In this document: positions 1 through 9,057 of the stretch, in pieces
Numbering within the stretch: the first letter of the stretch is position 1
How the letters are laid out: each line of letters opens with the position of its first letter
Assembly (NCBI GenBank): GCA_022452285.1
Contig: JAKUNG010000002.1
Coordinates: 206,576-270,575, forward strand
Reading direction: 5' to 3'
Source of the DNA: Terriglobia bacterium
Lineage (GTDB): Bacteria; Acidobacteriota; Terriglobia; Versatilivoradales; Versatilivoraceae
Length of the DNA: 64,000 nucleotides
Translations under genes and position numbers: made by a program
The notes under the pieces: generated by a model
Told to the model about the DNA's origin: nothing
Databases searched by the model: none
The model's input: the letters and a program-made list of their open reading frames with translations, nothing else

Positions 1-2
1 GG

Positions 3-812
3 GTAGAATGGGAAATAATAAAGCCGCCAACCTCAGAGGGAGACTCCATTCAAGCTTTAATGACTGCCAAATTACCCTTAGCTGGCCTAGAGATCAAACG
101 TCAGATTCAACTTTCAAGCGATTCTGCTAGTTTCTTTGTGTCCGAACAAGTTACTAACAAAAATTTGCTTGGTCGTATCTATAACATGGTTCAGCACCCA
201 ACAATCGGTCCACCTTTTCTTGATGAGGATACCCTTGTAGATAGCAATGCTCAAAAAGGATTCATGCAAACCAGCCCTTTACCAACTCCTGAAAAGCCTG
301 CAGTTTATTGGCCCAATGCCCTCAAGGGAACTCAACTTATCGACCTTCGACGCCTTTTAGATGACTCTGATCCTAATGTTGTTTCTTTTACTTTTGAAGA
401 ACATATTGGCTGGATCACAGCCAGTAGCCTCTCTGAAGGATTACTCATCGGGTACCTTTGGGATACTCGAGAATATCCTTGGCTAAATATATGGCGTCAT
501 GCAAAAAATGGGAAACCAGCGGCTCGAGGATTAGAATTTGGTACTACCGGGCTACACCAGCCATTCCCAGTGTTAGTTGAGAAAAGACAAATTTTTAACC
601 GACCCATTTATACTTATCTAGATACAGGTCAAACTTCCAAGAGAAATTATCTTGCCTTTCTATTCAAGATTCCAAAAGACTATAGAGGCGTCGCTAGGGC
701 AACTTATGAAACAGGAAAAATAACTCTTCAGGAACAAGGATCTGGCCCTAAAAGAACCTTAAAGATGAAAACTGGAAACCTTCCACTAGTTATTAAACAA
801 ACAACTCCCTGA
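3..812 (+). CDS. Galactose-mutarotase-like fold protein, 5' end outside window
   Basis: The frame is open from the first bases with no stop before the in-frame ATG at 60, and the residues before that ATG read as normal protein, so the gene starts upstream of the window; 269 residues are visible. The sequence is beta-rich, with a mid-protein EQVTNKN segment and a later stretch containing YPWLNIWRH and LEFGTTGLHQPFP. This resembles the carbohydrate-binding/aldose-1-epimerase-like proteins often annotated as galactose mutarotase-like or DUF4432 in environmental bacteria. Catalytic residues cannot be assigned with confidence. No signal peptide can be judged because the N-terminus is missing. The next gene is convergent. 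The fold call is inference from pattern; function unknown. Confidence 0.6.
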   Translation, partial: VEWEIIKPPTSEGDSIQALMTAKLPLAGLEIKRQIQLSSDSASFFVSEQVTNKNLLGRIYNMVQHPTIGPPFLDEDTLVDSNAQKGFMQTSPLPTPEKPAVYWPNALKGTQLIDLRRLLDDSDPNVVSFTFEEHIGWITASSLSEGLLIGYLWDTREYPWLNIWRHAKNGKPAARGLEFGTTGLHQPFPVLVEKRQIFNRPIYTYLDTGQTSKRNYLAFLFKIPKDYRGVARATYETGKITLQEQGSGPKRTLKMKTGNLPLVIKQTTP

Positions 813-926
813 AAAATTAATTACAATTTAATGGAACGTTCTAGGTAGAGGTCCATTTTATCAATCTTTAGTTAATTCTTTCTTAGGTGCCTTTTGTAAC
901 ATGCAGAACCTACCTCATATAAAACC

Positions 927-2180
927 CTATCGAGGTGGTTGAAGATCTTTAACTTCAGCTTGTTCCCACGAATTTCTTTGTCTTTCAATAGTGCTAGGAT
1001 TTGGACAGCAAAGTGGTGAAGTAATCTTCGCTGATTCTCCTTGTCTCCAAACAGCGCAGGGAGTTATTTTTTGTTCTATCGATCTTTTCTGTGAATGACA
1101 ATCTTCTAAGTCCATTGCTATATCGTCCACTGATAGAACAGTGATATCAGCTTCACGTCCAATCCCCAATGTTCCCAGACGATCCTCCCATCCAATAGCT
1201 CTAGCAGGTTCATTGGTAGTCAGGTTTATTATCTCGGTTAAAGACAACCCCAAATGTAAAAACTTGGTCATAACCATGGGTAAATCATAAGCTGGTCCTT
1301 CACAAGTTCCTGAATGTAAATCTGTACTTATTGTTGAAGGTTTAAATCCTTGATTGAGAGAAAGTTCAGCCACTGTCCAGTTAAATGATCCCTGACCGTG
1401 ACCTACGTCAAAAAGAATTCCTTTTTGACGTGCAGCCCACACCACCGGATCTAACTGTCTGTTCGATGCCTGAACGATTGTACTATGATAACCATGGTAG
1501 GTATGCGTATAGATGTCCCCCTGATCCATCTTTCCAGGACAGTCTTCTAAAGGAATCGTTGAAAGAGTGTGGTGTACCATCAGTGGCAGGTTAACAGCTC
1601 GGGCAGCTTCTAAGGCTCTCTGATAAGATTCAGCTTCATTTTTACCATTGTCTGCTAGGCTCTTAGAGAGTCTAATCTTAACACCGACGATTAGGTCTCT
1701 ATTAGATTCTATACATTCGACACAATTTTTCAGATCCACTAATCCAATCAAGCCTAGTTCCCCTGGGGTTGTTGAATCTCCTCCAAGTAGAGCAAATGCT
1801 AGTCCTGCACTCGAAATATTTAGAAATGCTAGAAGACGTGTTTGACAGGCTTGACTCAAAAAAAAACGAAACCCTGGAAATGTACTACACCCAGAGCTTC
1901 CAGCATCTACAGCTGTTGTTACACCGCGCCCTAGACAATAATGATCAACAGGTACACCTAGTGGTGTTGCGTGCTCATATCCATGAAAATGCAAATCAAT
2001 TAAACCAGGCACTACTACTTTCCCTCGTGCATCAAAGCTACGCTTTGCACAACTTAGCTTCGCGGACTTAGCCAAAAAAGAGATGCGCCCTTCTTTAATC
2101 CCAAGGTCTAACTGATCGTCAATATTATTCGCCGGATCAATCACTCGACCACCATGTATTACCCAGTCATGTTCTATCAT
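927..2180 (-). CDS. Amidohydrolase/deacetylase-family metallohydrolase (dihydroorotase-like)
   Basis: 417-residue cyclic amidohydrolase with an N-terminal small beta domain (GGRVIDP) and a metal-dependent TIM barrel. The first metal motif is HFH at residues 64-66 after PGLID; the likely carbamylated lysine is in GVKIRLS, later histidines in MVHHT and THTYHGYH, and the active-site aspartate in STDLHSGTC. The C-terminus has the usual GTLGIGREADI closing strand. The pattern matches the EF_0837/AHA_3915 type annotated as amidohydrolase/deacetylase family metallohydrolase, which in other bacteria sits beside a SelA-like PLP enzyme; here a SelA-like gene lies about 8 kb away. The start at 2180 is preferred over a longer frame because AAGGAGG lies 4-5 bases upstream. 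Substrate unknown. Confidence 0.82.
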   Translation of the reverse strand: MIEHDWVIHGGRVIDPANNIDDQLDLGIKEGRISFLAKSAKLSCAKRSFDARGKVVVPGLIDLHFHGYEHATPLGVPVDHYCLGRGVTTAVDAGSSGCSTFPGFRFFLSQACQTRLLAFLNISSAGLAFALLGGDSTTPGELGLIGLVDLKNCVECIESNRDLIVGVKIRLSKSLADNGKNEAESYQRALEAARAVNLPLMVHHTLSTIPLEDCPGKMDQGDIYTHTYHGYHSTIVQASNRQLDPVVWAARQKGILFDVGHGQGSFNWTVAELSLNQGFKPSTISTDLHSGTCEGPAYDLPMVMTKFLHLGLSLTEIINLTTNEPARAIGWEDRLGTLGIGREADITVLSVDDIAMDLEDCHSQKRSIEQKITPCAVWRQGESAKITSPLCCPNPSTIERQRNSWEQAEVKDLQPPR

Positions 2181-2182
2181 TA

Positions 2183-2192
2183 TGCCTCCTTT
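2183..2192 (-). promoter_or_regulatory. Shine-Dalgarno sequence deciding the amidohydrolase start
   Basis: Read on the minus strand this is AAAGGAGGCA immediately before ATG at 2180-2178. It places initiation at this ATG rather than 14 codons upstream. Confidence 0.75.
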
Positions 2193-2331
2193 CTTCTTCA
2201 CTAAGGTTGTATCTACCTGCAAAGCAAAAAACCTTTATTGCTCCCAGATTTAACGTTATTATTCTCTTGGGTGGCTATTCTGAACTTTTATCCATCTCCT
2301 GACTTTTTTTAACTTCAAAAAGGATAATACC

Positions 2332-3285
2332 ATGATCGCTGAATCATTGAAGACTTGGAACCTTCAGTTAGCAACTGAACATCTCAACGAAAAGGGATAC
2401 GTCGTTGTAGAAAATCTTCTAGACAAGAACCAATTGGCTACCCTACAAAACGAAGTAAATGATCTCTTCATCCAAGAGCGAAAAAGCCCATTTGAGCCTG
2501 AAGATGGTCCAAGCCATCCAAACGATGCTGAAACTGAAACATTTATTTTGGAAAACTATTCTGTTTCAAAAAATGAGCTAAATCGAATCATGCGGAGAAT
2601 TCGCCACACACGTGCTCTCAATAAGAATACTCCTTGGCCTGTGCCACCAAGCCAAGTGATGAAGTTATTTTTTCATCTTCCTCTTCTTTTTGACGATGAT
2701 CAATCCCAGAGAATTATGAATCTTCCAGCTAAATCTACTAGTGCGTTGGATCTCATTGAAGAGCCCCACATGTTAGATCTCGTTAAAAGTTTTTTAGGAA
2801 GAGATTGTGTCTTATCTGACATTGGTGCAACTAGTATTGGGCCTCACACTGAAGAAGGAGGAGCATGGCACGTCGATGTTCCACTCGGGCAACTAGATGA
2901 ACCATTGCCCGATTTTCCCTTAACAGTACAAAATGCATGGATGTTAGACGACTTTACAGAAGAAAATGGTGCTACAAGAGTTGTGGAAGGAAGTCACAAA
3001 TCTAGAAAAAAACCGGTTTGGTCTCTACAGCAGGAAGAAAAAAATGAAGTCATTCTAACAGGTCCAGCTGGGTCAGTTGCAATGTGGCTTTCAAATACCT
3101 GGCACCGCTCTGGACCAAACAACACCGATTATCCTCGTAATGCCGTTCTCTGCTATTATTCTAGATCCTGGGTAAAACCTTTCAGTGACTACCGTGAAAG
3201 TATTCCTGAAGAAACAGTTCGAAATTTATCACCACATCTCAGATATCTGCTTGGTTTCTCCGCCAACGGCATAGTGCGAGGTTAA
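2332..3285 (+). CDS. Phytanoyl-CoA dioxygenase (PhyH) family protein
   Basis: 317-residue Fe(II)/2-oxoglutarate dioxygenase of the PhyH family. The double-stranded beta-helix signature is visible: the facial triad HxD in WHVDVP (His180, Asp182), a distal His at about 258 in TWHRSGPN, and a downstream Arg in YPRNAV that would bind 2-oxoglutarate. The N-terminus has the usual LNEKGYVVVENLL helix-strand. Length is normal. AAGGAT stands before the ATG. The gene is divergent from the amidohydrolase and its stop overlaps the stop of the convergent DUF6817 gene. Members hydroxylate very different small molecules or lipids, so the substrate cannot be named. One of three PhyH genes in the window. Confidence 0.85.
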   Translation: MIAESLKTWNLQLATEHLNEKGYVVVENLLDKNQLATLQNEVNDLFIQERKSPFEPEDGPSHPNDAETETFILENYSVSKNELNRIMRRIRHTRALNKNTPWPVPPSQVMKLFFHLPLLFDDDQSQRIMNLPAKSTSALDLIEEPHMLDLVKSFLGRDCVLSDIGATSIGPHTEEGGAWHVDVPLGQLDEPLPDFPLTVQNAWMLDDFTEENGATRVVEGSHKSRKKPVWSLQQEEKNEVILTGPAGSVAMWLSNTWHRSGPNNTDYPRNAVLCYYSRSWVKPFSDYRESIPEETVRNLSPHLRYLLGFSANGIVRG

Positions 3286-3839
3286 TTGTTCTCTATTTTT
3301 TTAGCCGGTTCCTGAGCATAAACCCTGTTATAGGATTCTTCAGCGATCCCACCCAATCTGCCCGCCATTAGTTTAAATGCTTCCCTTCTCCTATCCCAAT
3401 TATCTCCTCGAACGATTTGTTCTAACCAATCACAGAGGTGAATTGTACAAAGATCATTAAAATCCTCTAACGAAAGTTCAACTTCTTGTTCTTTGAATCG
3501 ATCTTTTATAAGATAACTGGTAGCATTCTGTTCCACACTATGATCAAGCGAAGTTCTCAGCAAAGCACAGTTAATATAGGCTAGGCTTTCAGCTCGTTCT
3601 CCAATGAGTGCACGAACTTCATCACGACGTTCTAATGGAAGGGTAAATTTCTGAAAGAGCTCGGTACCATAAACTGAGTGAAACATACCTGCATCGCACA
3701 CCTCTTCAGTGCAACTCCAACTTTTTAGATCACGATATACTCCAACTGCATGGGCCAAATAGGTATTGTTACTATGACTGACGTCAGCTGCACCTAACTG
3801 CTTAAAGAATTCTGAAAATTCCTTAACACTTTTACCCAT
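3282..3839 (-). CDS. DUF6817-like, HD-type helical protein
   Basis: 185-residue helical protein. The N-terminal half carries a histidine at HSNNTYLAHAVGVY and the motif AGMFHSVYGTELFQ, the conserved core of DUF6817 proteins, which look like degenerate HD-domain proteins. The C-terminal part contains LCDWLEQIVRG and is probably helical. The start at 3839 is chosen over one nine codons upstream because GGAGGAG lies 7 bases before this ATG. The stop codon overlaps the stop of the convergent PhyH gene by 3-4 bases. Function is not established; any role in hydrolysing a phosphorylated or hydroxylated small molecule would be inference. Confidence 0.72.
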   Translation of the reverse strand: MGKSVKEFSEFFKQLGAADVSHSNNTYLAHAVGVYRDLKSWSCTEEVCDAGMFHSVYGTELFQKFTLPLERRDEVRALIGERAESLAYINCALLRTSLDHSVEQNATSYLIKDRFKEQEVELSLEDFNDLCTIHLCDWLEQIVRGDNWDRRREAFKLMAGRLGGIAEESYNRVYAQEPAKKIENN

Positions 3840-4023
3840 AAATTTTCTCCTCCAAGACAATGTCACAAAGATATTTAAAAAAAACCTGTTTTAACTGCTA
3901 TTTTAGTGATGAATAATGACTGGCTCTCGAAATATAATTTTTAAATTTCACCTAACGGACTAACAATTCCTAAAAACTTTAACGCTAGAGTTAAAAGTTA
4001 ATTCATTCTAAACTTATTGTTAT

Positions 4024-4046
4024 GTTACTAGGTTAAAGTTAGTAAC
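4024..4046. promoter_or_regulatory. Inverted repeat upstream of Nramp-like gene
   Basis: GTTACTA, nine bases, then TAGTAAC: a perfect 7-bp dyad about 50 bases before the start of the Nramp-like transporter. The outer flanks (TTATTGTTA and AACAATAA) add partial symmetry. It could be an operator for a metal-responsive regulator or just an AT-rich hairpin; no regulator gene is adjacent. Confidence 0.3.
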
Positions 4047-4095
4047 AATAATCTTACCCTATATCGATTAATTTTTAAAATTTCTCTCTATATTG

Positions 4096-5457
4096 ATGAA
4101 AAAAAAACACTCTTTAGATCCTTACCAGCTAACAACAAATTCATTTGAATCTGCACCTAGAAAATGGTCTGGCATCCTCCGCAGAATTGGTCCAGGTCTT
4201 ATCCTTACGAGTTCGGTAGTAGGTTCTGGGGAACTTGTTGCGACAACCGTACTGGGTGCTGAAAATGGATATACCCTTCTTTGGCTTATCCTACTGAGTT
4301 GTACCATCAAAATCGTGGTTCAAAATGAGTTAGGGCGTTATGCTATTGGAACTGGTGAAACAACCTTAGAAGCCTTTGATCGATTTCCTGGACCTCGATT
4401 TCGGGTATCTTGGATAGTGTGGTTGTGGCTCTTAGTAATCATCGTCGGACTTTTCTCTATTGGGGGAATGCTAGGAGGTATCTCTGAAATTATTAGTACT
4501 TTTTTACCCGGTTTATCTTTTAAAACCTCCCTCTGGATGCTAACAATTATTACGATGGTGTTATTAGTGATTGGCCATTACTCTCTTATAGAACGTTTTG
4601 CCGTATCTATGGTAATCACTTTTACACTATTAACAGTTGCTTGTGCTTTTCTTCTTTCTCAAAATCCTCAATATTTTTCGTGGGAAAGTGTTATAGACGG
4701 ACTTAAGTTCACTCCTCCCCAAGGTGGCTTAATAACAGCTGTGACTGTTTTTGGCGCAACTGGTGTGGGGGCAATTGAGTTAATTGCCTATCCCTACTGG
4801 TGCATAGAAAAAGGCTATGCCAAGTTTGCCGGCAAACGAGAAAATACTCTTGACTGGACGAAAAGAGCCGAGGGCTGGATTAAAATTATGGGAGTTGACG
4901 TCTTGCTCTCTTGGTTCATATACACATTTGCAACTATTGCGTTCTATTTTCTGGGTGCGGGGATTCTCTCAAACCTAGGGTTATTACCACAGGGATTAGA
5001 TATGGTTGGCACTCTTTCTAACATGTTTACTGAGACCTTAGGTAACTGGTCCCACTATCTTTTTCTAACTGGTTCCCTTGCTGTCCTTTACTCAACAGTT
5101 TTTTCTGGGATTGCAGGATTAAGCCGTATGCTGGCAGATTTCACAGGAATGATAGGTCTTTATGACAAAAGTCATTATCGTACAAGACTCAAAGTAATGC
5201 GCATCTCATCCATGTTGCTACCAATCATTCCCACTCTCCTTTTTCTGTACTACCAAGAACCTGTTTTTATGGTTAAAGTAAGTGGAGTTAGTCAAGCATT
5301 GTTATTACCAATTGTGGGCCTAGCAACCCTCTATCTTCGATACTTCCATCTTCCCAAAGAAATCTCACCTAAAACATGGATCACTGTAGCACTTTGGGCC
5401 TCAACACTAACCATGTTAATTTTAATGGGCTATGCTGTTTTTTATGAACTAAGCTAG
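4096..5457 (+). CDS. Nramp-like transporter lacking the canonical metal motif
   Basis: 453-residue integral membrane protein with about eleven hydrophobic helices and Nramp-type topology: IGPGL at residues 31-35 opening helix 1, then an intracellular loop containing ELGRYAIGTGETTLE. In classical Nramp/MntH proteins helix 1 carries DPGN, whose Asp and Asn bind the metal; here the aligned positions (43-46) read GSGE. The helix 6 region reads ATGVGAIELIAYP and lacks the MPH-type metal site. It therefore belongs to a divergent Nramp-related group whose substrate is not established; divalent manganese or iron transport should not be assumed. ATG at 4096 follows a TTG codon; no strong ribosome site is visible. 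A second member lies at 57.1-59.0 kb. Confidence 0.8.
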   Translation: MKKKHSLDPYQLTTNSFESAPRKWSGILRRIGPGLILTSSVVGSGELVATTVLGAENGYTLLWLILLSCTIKIVVQNELGRYAIGTGETTLEAFDRFPGPRFRVSWIVWLWLLVIIVGLFSIGGMLGGISEIISTFLPGLSFKTSLWMLTIITMVLLVIGHYSLIERFAVSMVITFTLLTVACAFLLSQNPQYFSWESVIDGLKFTPPQGGLITAVTVFGATGVGAIELIAYPYWCIEKGYAKFAGKRENTLDWTKRAEGWIKIMGVDVLLSWFIYTFATIAFYFLGAGILSNLGLLPQGLDMVGTLSNMFTETLGNWSHYLFLTGSLAVLYSTVFSGIAGLSRMLADFTGMIGLYDKSHYRTRLKVMRISSMLLPIIPTLLFLYYQEPVFMVKVSGVSQALLLPIVGLATLYLRYFHLPKEISPKTWITVALWASTLTMLILMGYAVFYELS

Positions 5458-5575
5458 TAATAGAGTCTTCTAGTTGTAGAAAATTCTGGTCTCTACTCAT
5501 CTCCTTCAATTCCAACTGCACTTTCTAATTATTGACAATTATAGGACATCCTCTTCCAACCACATTCATCGATGA

Positions 5576-6559
5576 CTAATCTACTCGATAGAGTGGATCT
5601 ACTCCAGTAGCTATTCTATTAATATTATCTGCCGCCGCCTTAGCTCGCTTCCTAGAAGTACCATCAGTTACACCAGCTATATGCGGGGTAGTTAACACTG
5701 TTGGAAACTGGAAAATTTCATGCTCTAAATCAAGCGGTTCTTGTCCATAAACATCTAACCCTGCACCAGCAATGCGTTTTTCAACTAGGATCTTCGTTAG
5801 TGCTTCTTCATCGACTAAAGACCCTCTAGCCACATTGATTAGAAAAGCCGAAGATTTCATTAATCGGAGACGACGATCATCAATCAAATGTCGTGTCTCT
5901 TCATTTAAGGGCAAATGAAGAGACAAAATGTCTGACTCAGACACTAACCAATCGATGTCAGACGATGATCCACAAAACTCTATTTTTAACTCCTCTATTT
6001 CTTTTGAAGATACTTCCCTACTATCCACTGCTAAAATTCTTAAGCCAAAAGGAAGAGCTCTTCGAGCTAACTCTTTTCCACTGGCTCCTAGTCCTAGTAT
6101 CCCCAATTTAAGGTCTGACAATTCTATGCCGACCGGCTCATACAACACATTTTTTCTTAGATTTAACTGTGTTTGAGAATATTTACGGGTCAACATCAAA
6201 ATAAACATCATTGCACATTCCGCCAATGCCACTGCGCTAAAGGGTCCCGGTGTATTAGCTACAGGTATATTCTTTTTTTTCCAGTAATCTAAATCAAAAT
6301 GATCCACACCGGTTCCTAGAATCTGCCACAGGCTCACTTTATCTTTAGCTAAATCTGCCATTTCTCGAGTCCCTGACGAACCACCCTGGTCAATAACAAC
6401 GTCAACTCCCACAAACTGAGTGGAAAGATCTTTATCATAATCACAAATCCTTAGTTCATGCTTATCTCCAATTGCTTTTATTACATCATCGCCCCAGGGT
6501 TTAAACATTGATTTACTAGACGGATGAGGTAAAAACAACACTGTTAATCGTTTAGTCAT
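5576..6559 (-). CDS. D-isomer-specific 2-hydroxyacid dehydrogenase
   Basis: 327-residue NAD(P)-dependent dehydrogenase of the D-2-hydroxyacid family. The Rossmann motif GLGASG follows LGIL in the middle of the protein. The catalytic triad is present: Arg in INVARGSLVDE, Glu in YGQEPLD, His in TTPHIAGVT. Length is normal for glyoxylate/hydroxypyruvate reductase or phosphoglycerate-dehydrogenase-like enzymes without a regulatory domain. The start at 6559 is supported by GGAGG 8 bases upstream; a frame extending 20 codons further has no ribosome site. It would interconvert a 2-oxoacid and a D-2-hydroxyacid in the cytoplasm; substrate unknown. Neighbours give no pathway. Confidence 0.88.
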   Translation of the reverse strand: MTKRLTVLFLPHPSSKSMFKPWGDDVIKAIGDKHELRICDYDKDLSTQFVGVDVVIDQGGSSGTREMADLAKDKVSLWQILGTGVDHFDLDYWKKKNIPVANTPGPFSAVALAECAMMFILMLTRKYSQTQLNLRKNVLYEPVGIELSDLKLGILGLGASGKELARRALPFGLRILAVDSREVSSKEIEELKIEFCGSSSDIDWLVSESDILSLHLPLNEETRHLIDDRRLRLMKSSAFLINVARGSLVDEEALTKILVEKRIAGAGLDVYGQEPLDLEHEIFQFPTVLTTPHIAGVTDGTSRKRAKAAADNINRIATGVDPLYRVD

Positions 6560-6904
6560 ACTGTATCCTCCATTACTCTGAAGATGATCAAAAGGAATAC
6601 AAACTCTAAAACCATTCAAACCGGTTATTAAAATAAGTGGGTTCTTCAGACTGCTTAAGTCTTCATCTTCTTAAAGAGTATAAACTCCTGGGTACTAAAT
6701 TCTTGTTTTTTCTTAAAACTAACCACGCTTAAAAAGATAACGTTGGGGTTTTTAATTGAATCAGCTAAACTACGTTAGTCGATTATTTTTAATTAAAACA
6801 TTTAGCATAAAATATAAACCATCGATAACTCAATCAACATTTCAATCACTCTATTTTGGCACTGAAATACTTCAGTCTTATTTATTCAAGAATCGAGGGA
6901 AGTT
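6560..6904. other. Intergenic region between divergent genes
   Basis: 345 AT-rich bases upstream of both the 2-hydroxyacid dehydrogenase and the glycine-rich secreted protein. It must hold both promoters, but no convincing -35/-10 pair, repeat or small gene was recognised. Confidence 0.4.
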
Positions 6905-7615
6905 ATGAAAAAACCATTGCTGCTTATAGGAGTGTTTCTTCTATTAATTTATTCTACTCTCCTAGCTGCTGATTTTTGGAAGGCAAAAGAATACAAGGAC
7001 TGGAAACCAAAAGAAGTACAGAAAATGTTAACCAAATCTCCTTGGGCTAAAGATGCTACCGTCCGGTTCAGTATGCAAGGAGTGTCTGCCAGAGGTCGAG
7101 GGTCTGGAGGGTCTGCATCAGATTCTGGCCAACGTTCACCAATTGGCGGTGGTGGAGGCGGAGGATTCGGTGGTGGAGGTCGCAGTCGCCCCCAGCTCAA
7201 GGTCTCAATTCGGTGGGCTAGCGCTCTACCTATCAAACAAGCGCTTATTCGCTCTCGACATGAGGGAGATTTTGAAGAAACCGCTCAGGACAAAGCACAT
7301 CTGACTCAAATAGAAAAACAGTACGTAGTTGCCGTCAGCGGTCTTCCTGGCAGAATGGAGCGATTTCTCCAGAACACTGACCACATCAAACAAGCTACAA
7401 CCTTAAAACGGAAAAAAAATGCCACAATTCAAGCTCAATCAGTGGAAGTTGTTCCCCGAGAACAATTCATTGAACTCTATTTTTTCTTTTCAAGATCAAA
7501 CCCCATACTGGTGAACGAAAAAAATGTTGAGTTTAAAATGGAACTTGGTCCAATTAAAATCAAACGGAAATTTAAGCTAAAGGACATGGTCTTCAATGAC
7601 AAACTTGAACTTTAA
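6905..7615 (+). CDS. Secreted glycine-rich protein with FW...SPWA motif
   Basis: 236 residues. Residues 1-21 form a signal peptide (MKKPLLLIGVF... ending at LLAAD). The mature N-terminus reads DFWKAKEYKDW followed by KMLTKSPWAKD, a pattern seen in many Acidobacteria secreted proteins of unknown function. It is followed by a serine/glycine-rich linker (about residues 60-95, including six consecutive Gly) and a C-terminal beta-rich domain ending in basic residues. No catalytic motif is seen. GAGGGAAGTT precedes the ATG. It stands alone, divergent from the dehydrogenase. The link to the acidobacterial family is pattern memory, not a search result. Function unknown. Confidence 0.75.
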   Translation: MKKPLLLIGVFLLLIYSTLLAADFWKAKEYKDWKPKEVQKMLTKSPWAKDATVRFSMQGVSARGRGSGGSASDSGQRSPIGGGGGGGFGGGGRSRPQLKVSIRWASALPIKQALIRSRHEGDFEETAQDKAHLTQIEKQYVVAVSGLPGRMERFLQNTDHIKQATTLKRKKNATIQAQSVEVVPREQFIELYFFFSRSNPILVNEKNVEFKMELGPIKIKRKFKLKDMVFNDKLEL

Positions 7616-7961
7616 TTAAAACTAGTTCGAGACTTACTGGCTAAACCTGTAGATGATCCAAGCTGTAATACTAGGCGTTCTCAACTACATCAATTCAACT
7701 TGTTGGAATATCTTTAAAACAAGTAGAGATATCCTTTACTTCTATTTCAAAATAGATATTGAACTAATTGTACTGCTTATGAAGTAGATTTATTTTTAAA
7801 ACTAATTATTTTTTAGGCAAACAAATTTCACTAATAAAATCATTATTGAGTACCTCGTGAAACTTGGCGAAAAACAATCTGATTGGGAAGAAATTTAACT
7901 ACTCACCGCTCTTTTTATTTCTGACCATAGACTAACCTAATAACCCTTTTTTCAATACCTG
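7616..7961. other. Intergenic region without recognised features
   Basis: 346 AT-rich bases between the glycine-rich protein gene and the PfkB kinase gene, both on the plus strand. No convincing terminator, repeat or small coding sequence was found. Confidence 0.4.
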
Positions 7962-8912
7962 ATGATGCCACCAAAGACCAGAAAATCCATTCTAGTTTCA
8001 GTGGCAGGTTCCGCCGGACTTGATATTACCCTCAGAGAGGCTCCCTCTGACTGGATTGGAAAAGTTGCCCGAGATGTCTATACTCAACGAACCCTTTTAC
8101 CCCTAAAATCTCCGGTTGAAATGGGATTGGGTGGAAACGGAGCTTCAGCTTCCTATGTACTAGCCAAAATGGGTTTACAAGTTCAGTTGAATGCTCCGAT
8201 CGGCAATGATCCTGCAGGAAGCCTTGTAAAGGATTGGCTAAAAAAAGCAGGAGTTCAATGTATCACTCCTGCGGGTCAATCCACGATGCATGCTATAACA
8301 GCGGTGGACAAGAATGGACAACGACTGGGCACCCTGCAACACGTGGGACCCTCAATCAATTGGAATTTGTCGAATCAAAATAACAAATCTCAGTGGCTGC
8401 TCGTGAGCCTACCTGGACAGATAACTGTTGAAGCATTTTTGCCAGTCAAACAGCTTCTGGAATCATTCAATAAATCTAACCGAACACGAGTTTTAGATAC
8501 TGGCATTGGTTGGATGAAAAAAATTCTTCCCCAAGAAATGATCGATTTATGGTCCCACGCAGAGATCATTTCTGGAACCATTGAAGAATTAAAGTACTGG
8601 ACTGGTTGTCAAACCCCACAATCGGTGATTCAAAAAATAATGACTGCAGGGCCTCATACCGTCGCTCTAAAAATGGGGGAAAAAGGTGTAGCCTACCAAT
8701 CTCGGAAACAACCCTTCGCCACTCAACTTCCAAGAGAGCTTCCGCAAAACAATGTTAGTATTGGAGCTGGAGATGCCTTTAATGGTGCCCTGATAGCAGA
8801 ACTGATACGTGGGCGATCAGTATCCGAGTCCGTGGCTAATGCGCAACGAATTGCAACTCAACTTGTTGAAAATGGAAGGGGAGTATTAGGTTGGGGCGAG
8901 TCAGACATTTAG
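7962..8912 (+). CDS. PfkB-family carbohydrate kinase
   Basis: 316-residue ribokinase/PfkB-type sugar kinase. The N-terminus holds the family glycine pair in MGLGGNGASASYVLAKMG (substrate region). The C-terminal anion-hole/catalytic motif is SIGAGDAFNGAL with Asp as base. GEKG precedes it in the nucleotide-binding part. Length is normal. It would phosphorylate a sugar or nucleoside with ATP in the cytoplasm; substrate unknown. Two consecutive ATG codons open the gene and no good Shine-Dalgarno is visible, so the start is only likely. The neighbouring creatininase/SelA-like operon is convergent. Confidence 0.86.
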   Translation: MMPPKTRKSILVSVAGSAGLDITLREAPSDWIGKVARDVYTQRTLLPLKSPVEMGLGGNGASASYVLAKMGLQVQLNAPIGNDPAGSLVKDWLKKAGVQCITPAGQSTMHAITAVDKNGQRLGTLQHVGPSINWNLSNQNNKSQWLLVSLPGQITVEAFLPVKQLLESFNKSNRTRVLDTGIGWMKKILPQEMIDLWSHAEIISGTIEELKYWTGCQTPQSVIQKIMTAGPHTVALKMGEKGVAYQSRKQPFATQLPRELPQNNVSIGAGDAFNGALIAELIRGRSVSESVANAQRIATQLVENGRGVLGWGESDI

Positions 8913-9057
8913 TAGTTGATAGGCAGGCCATTAATCCAGTCAAAGTTCTCGTATTCTTCCATTACTAACCTTAATTAACCCAGTGTCTCAATATTTAAAA
9001 TTCACTTACTGCAGTCACTTTCAAAAGTTTTCGTTTATTCACAGCATCTTTGCTCTA

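Noticed and set aside
6949..7236. Proline-rich minus-strand frame opposite the glycine-rich protein
   Set aside because: It is the antisense of the glycine codons (GGN read as CCN). No ribosome site; the plus-strand gene has a signal peptide and ribosome site.
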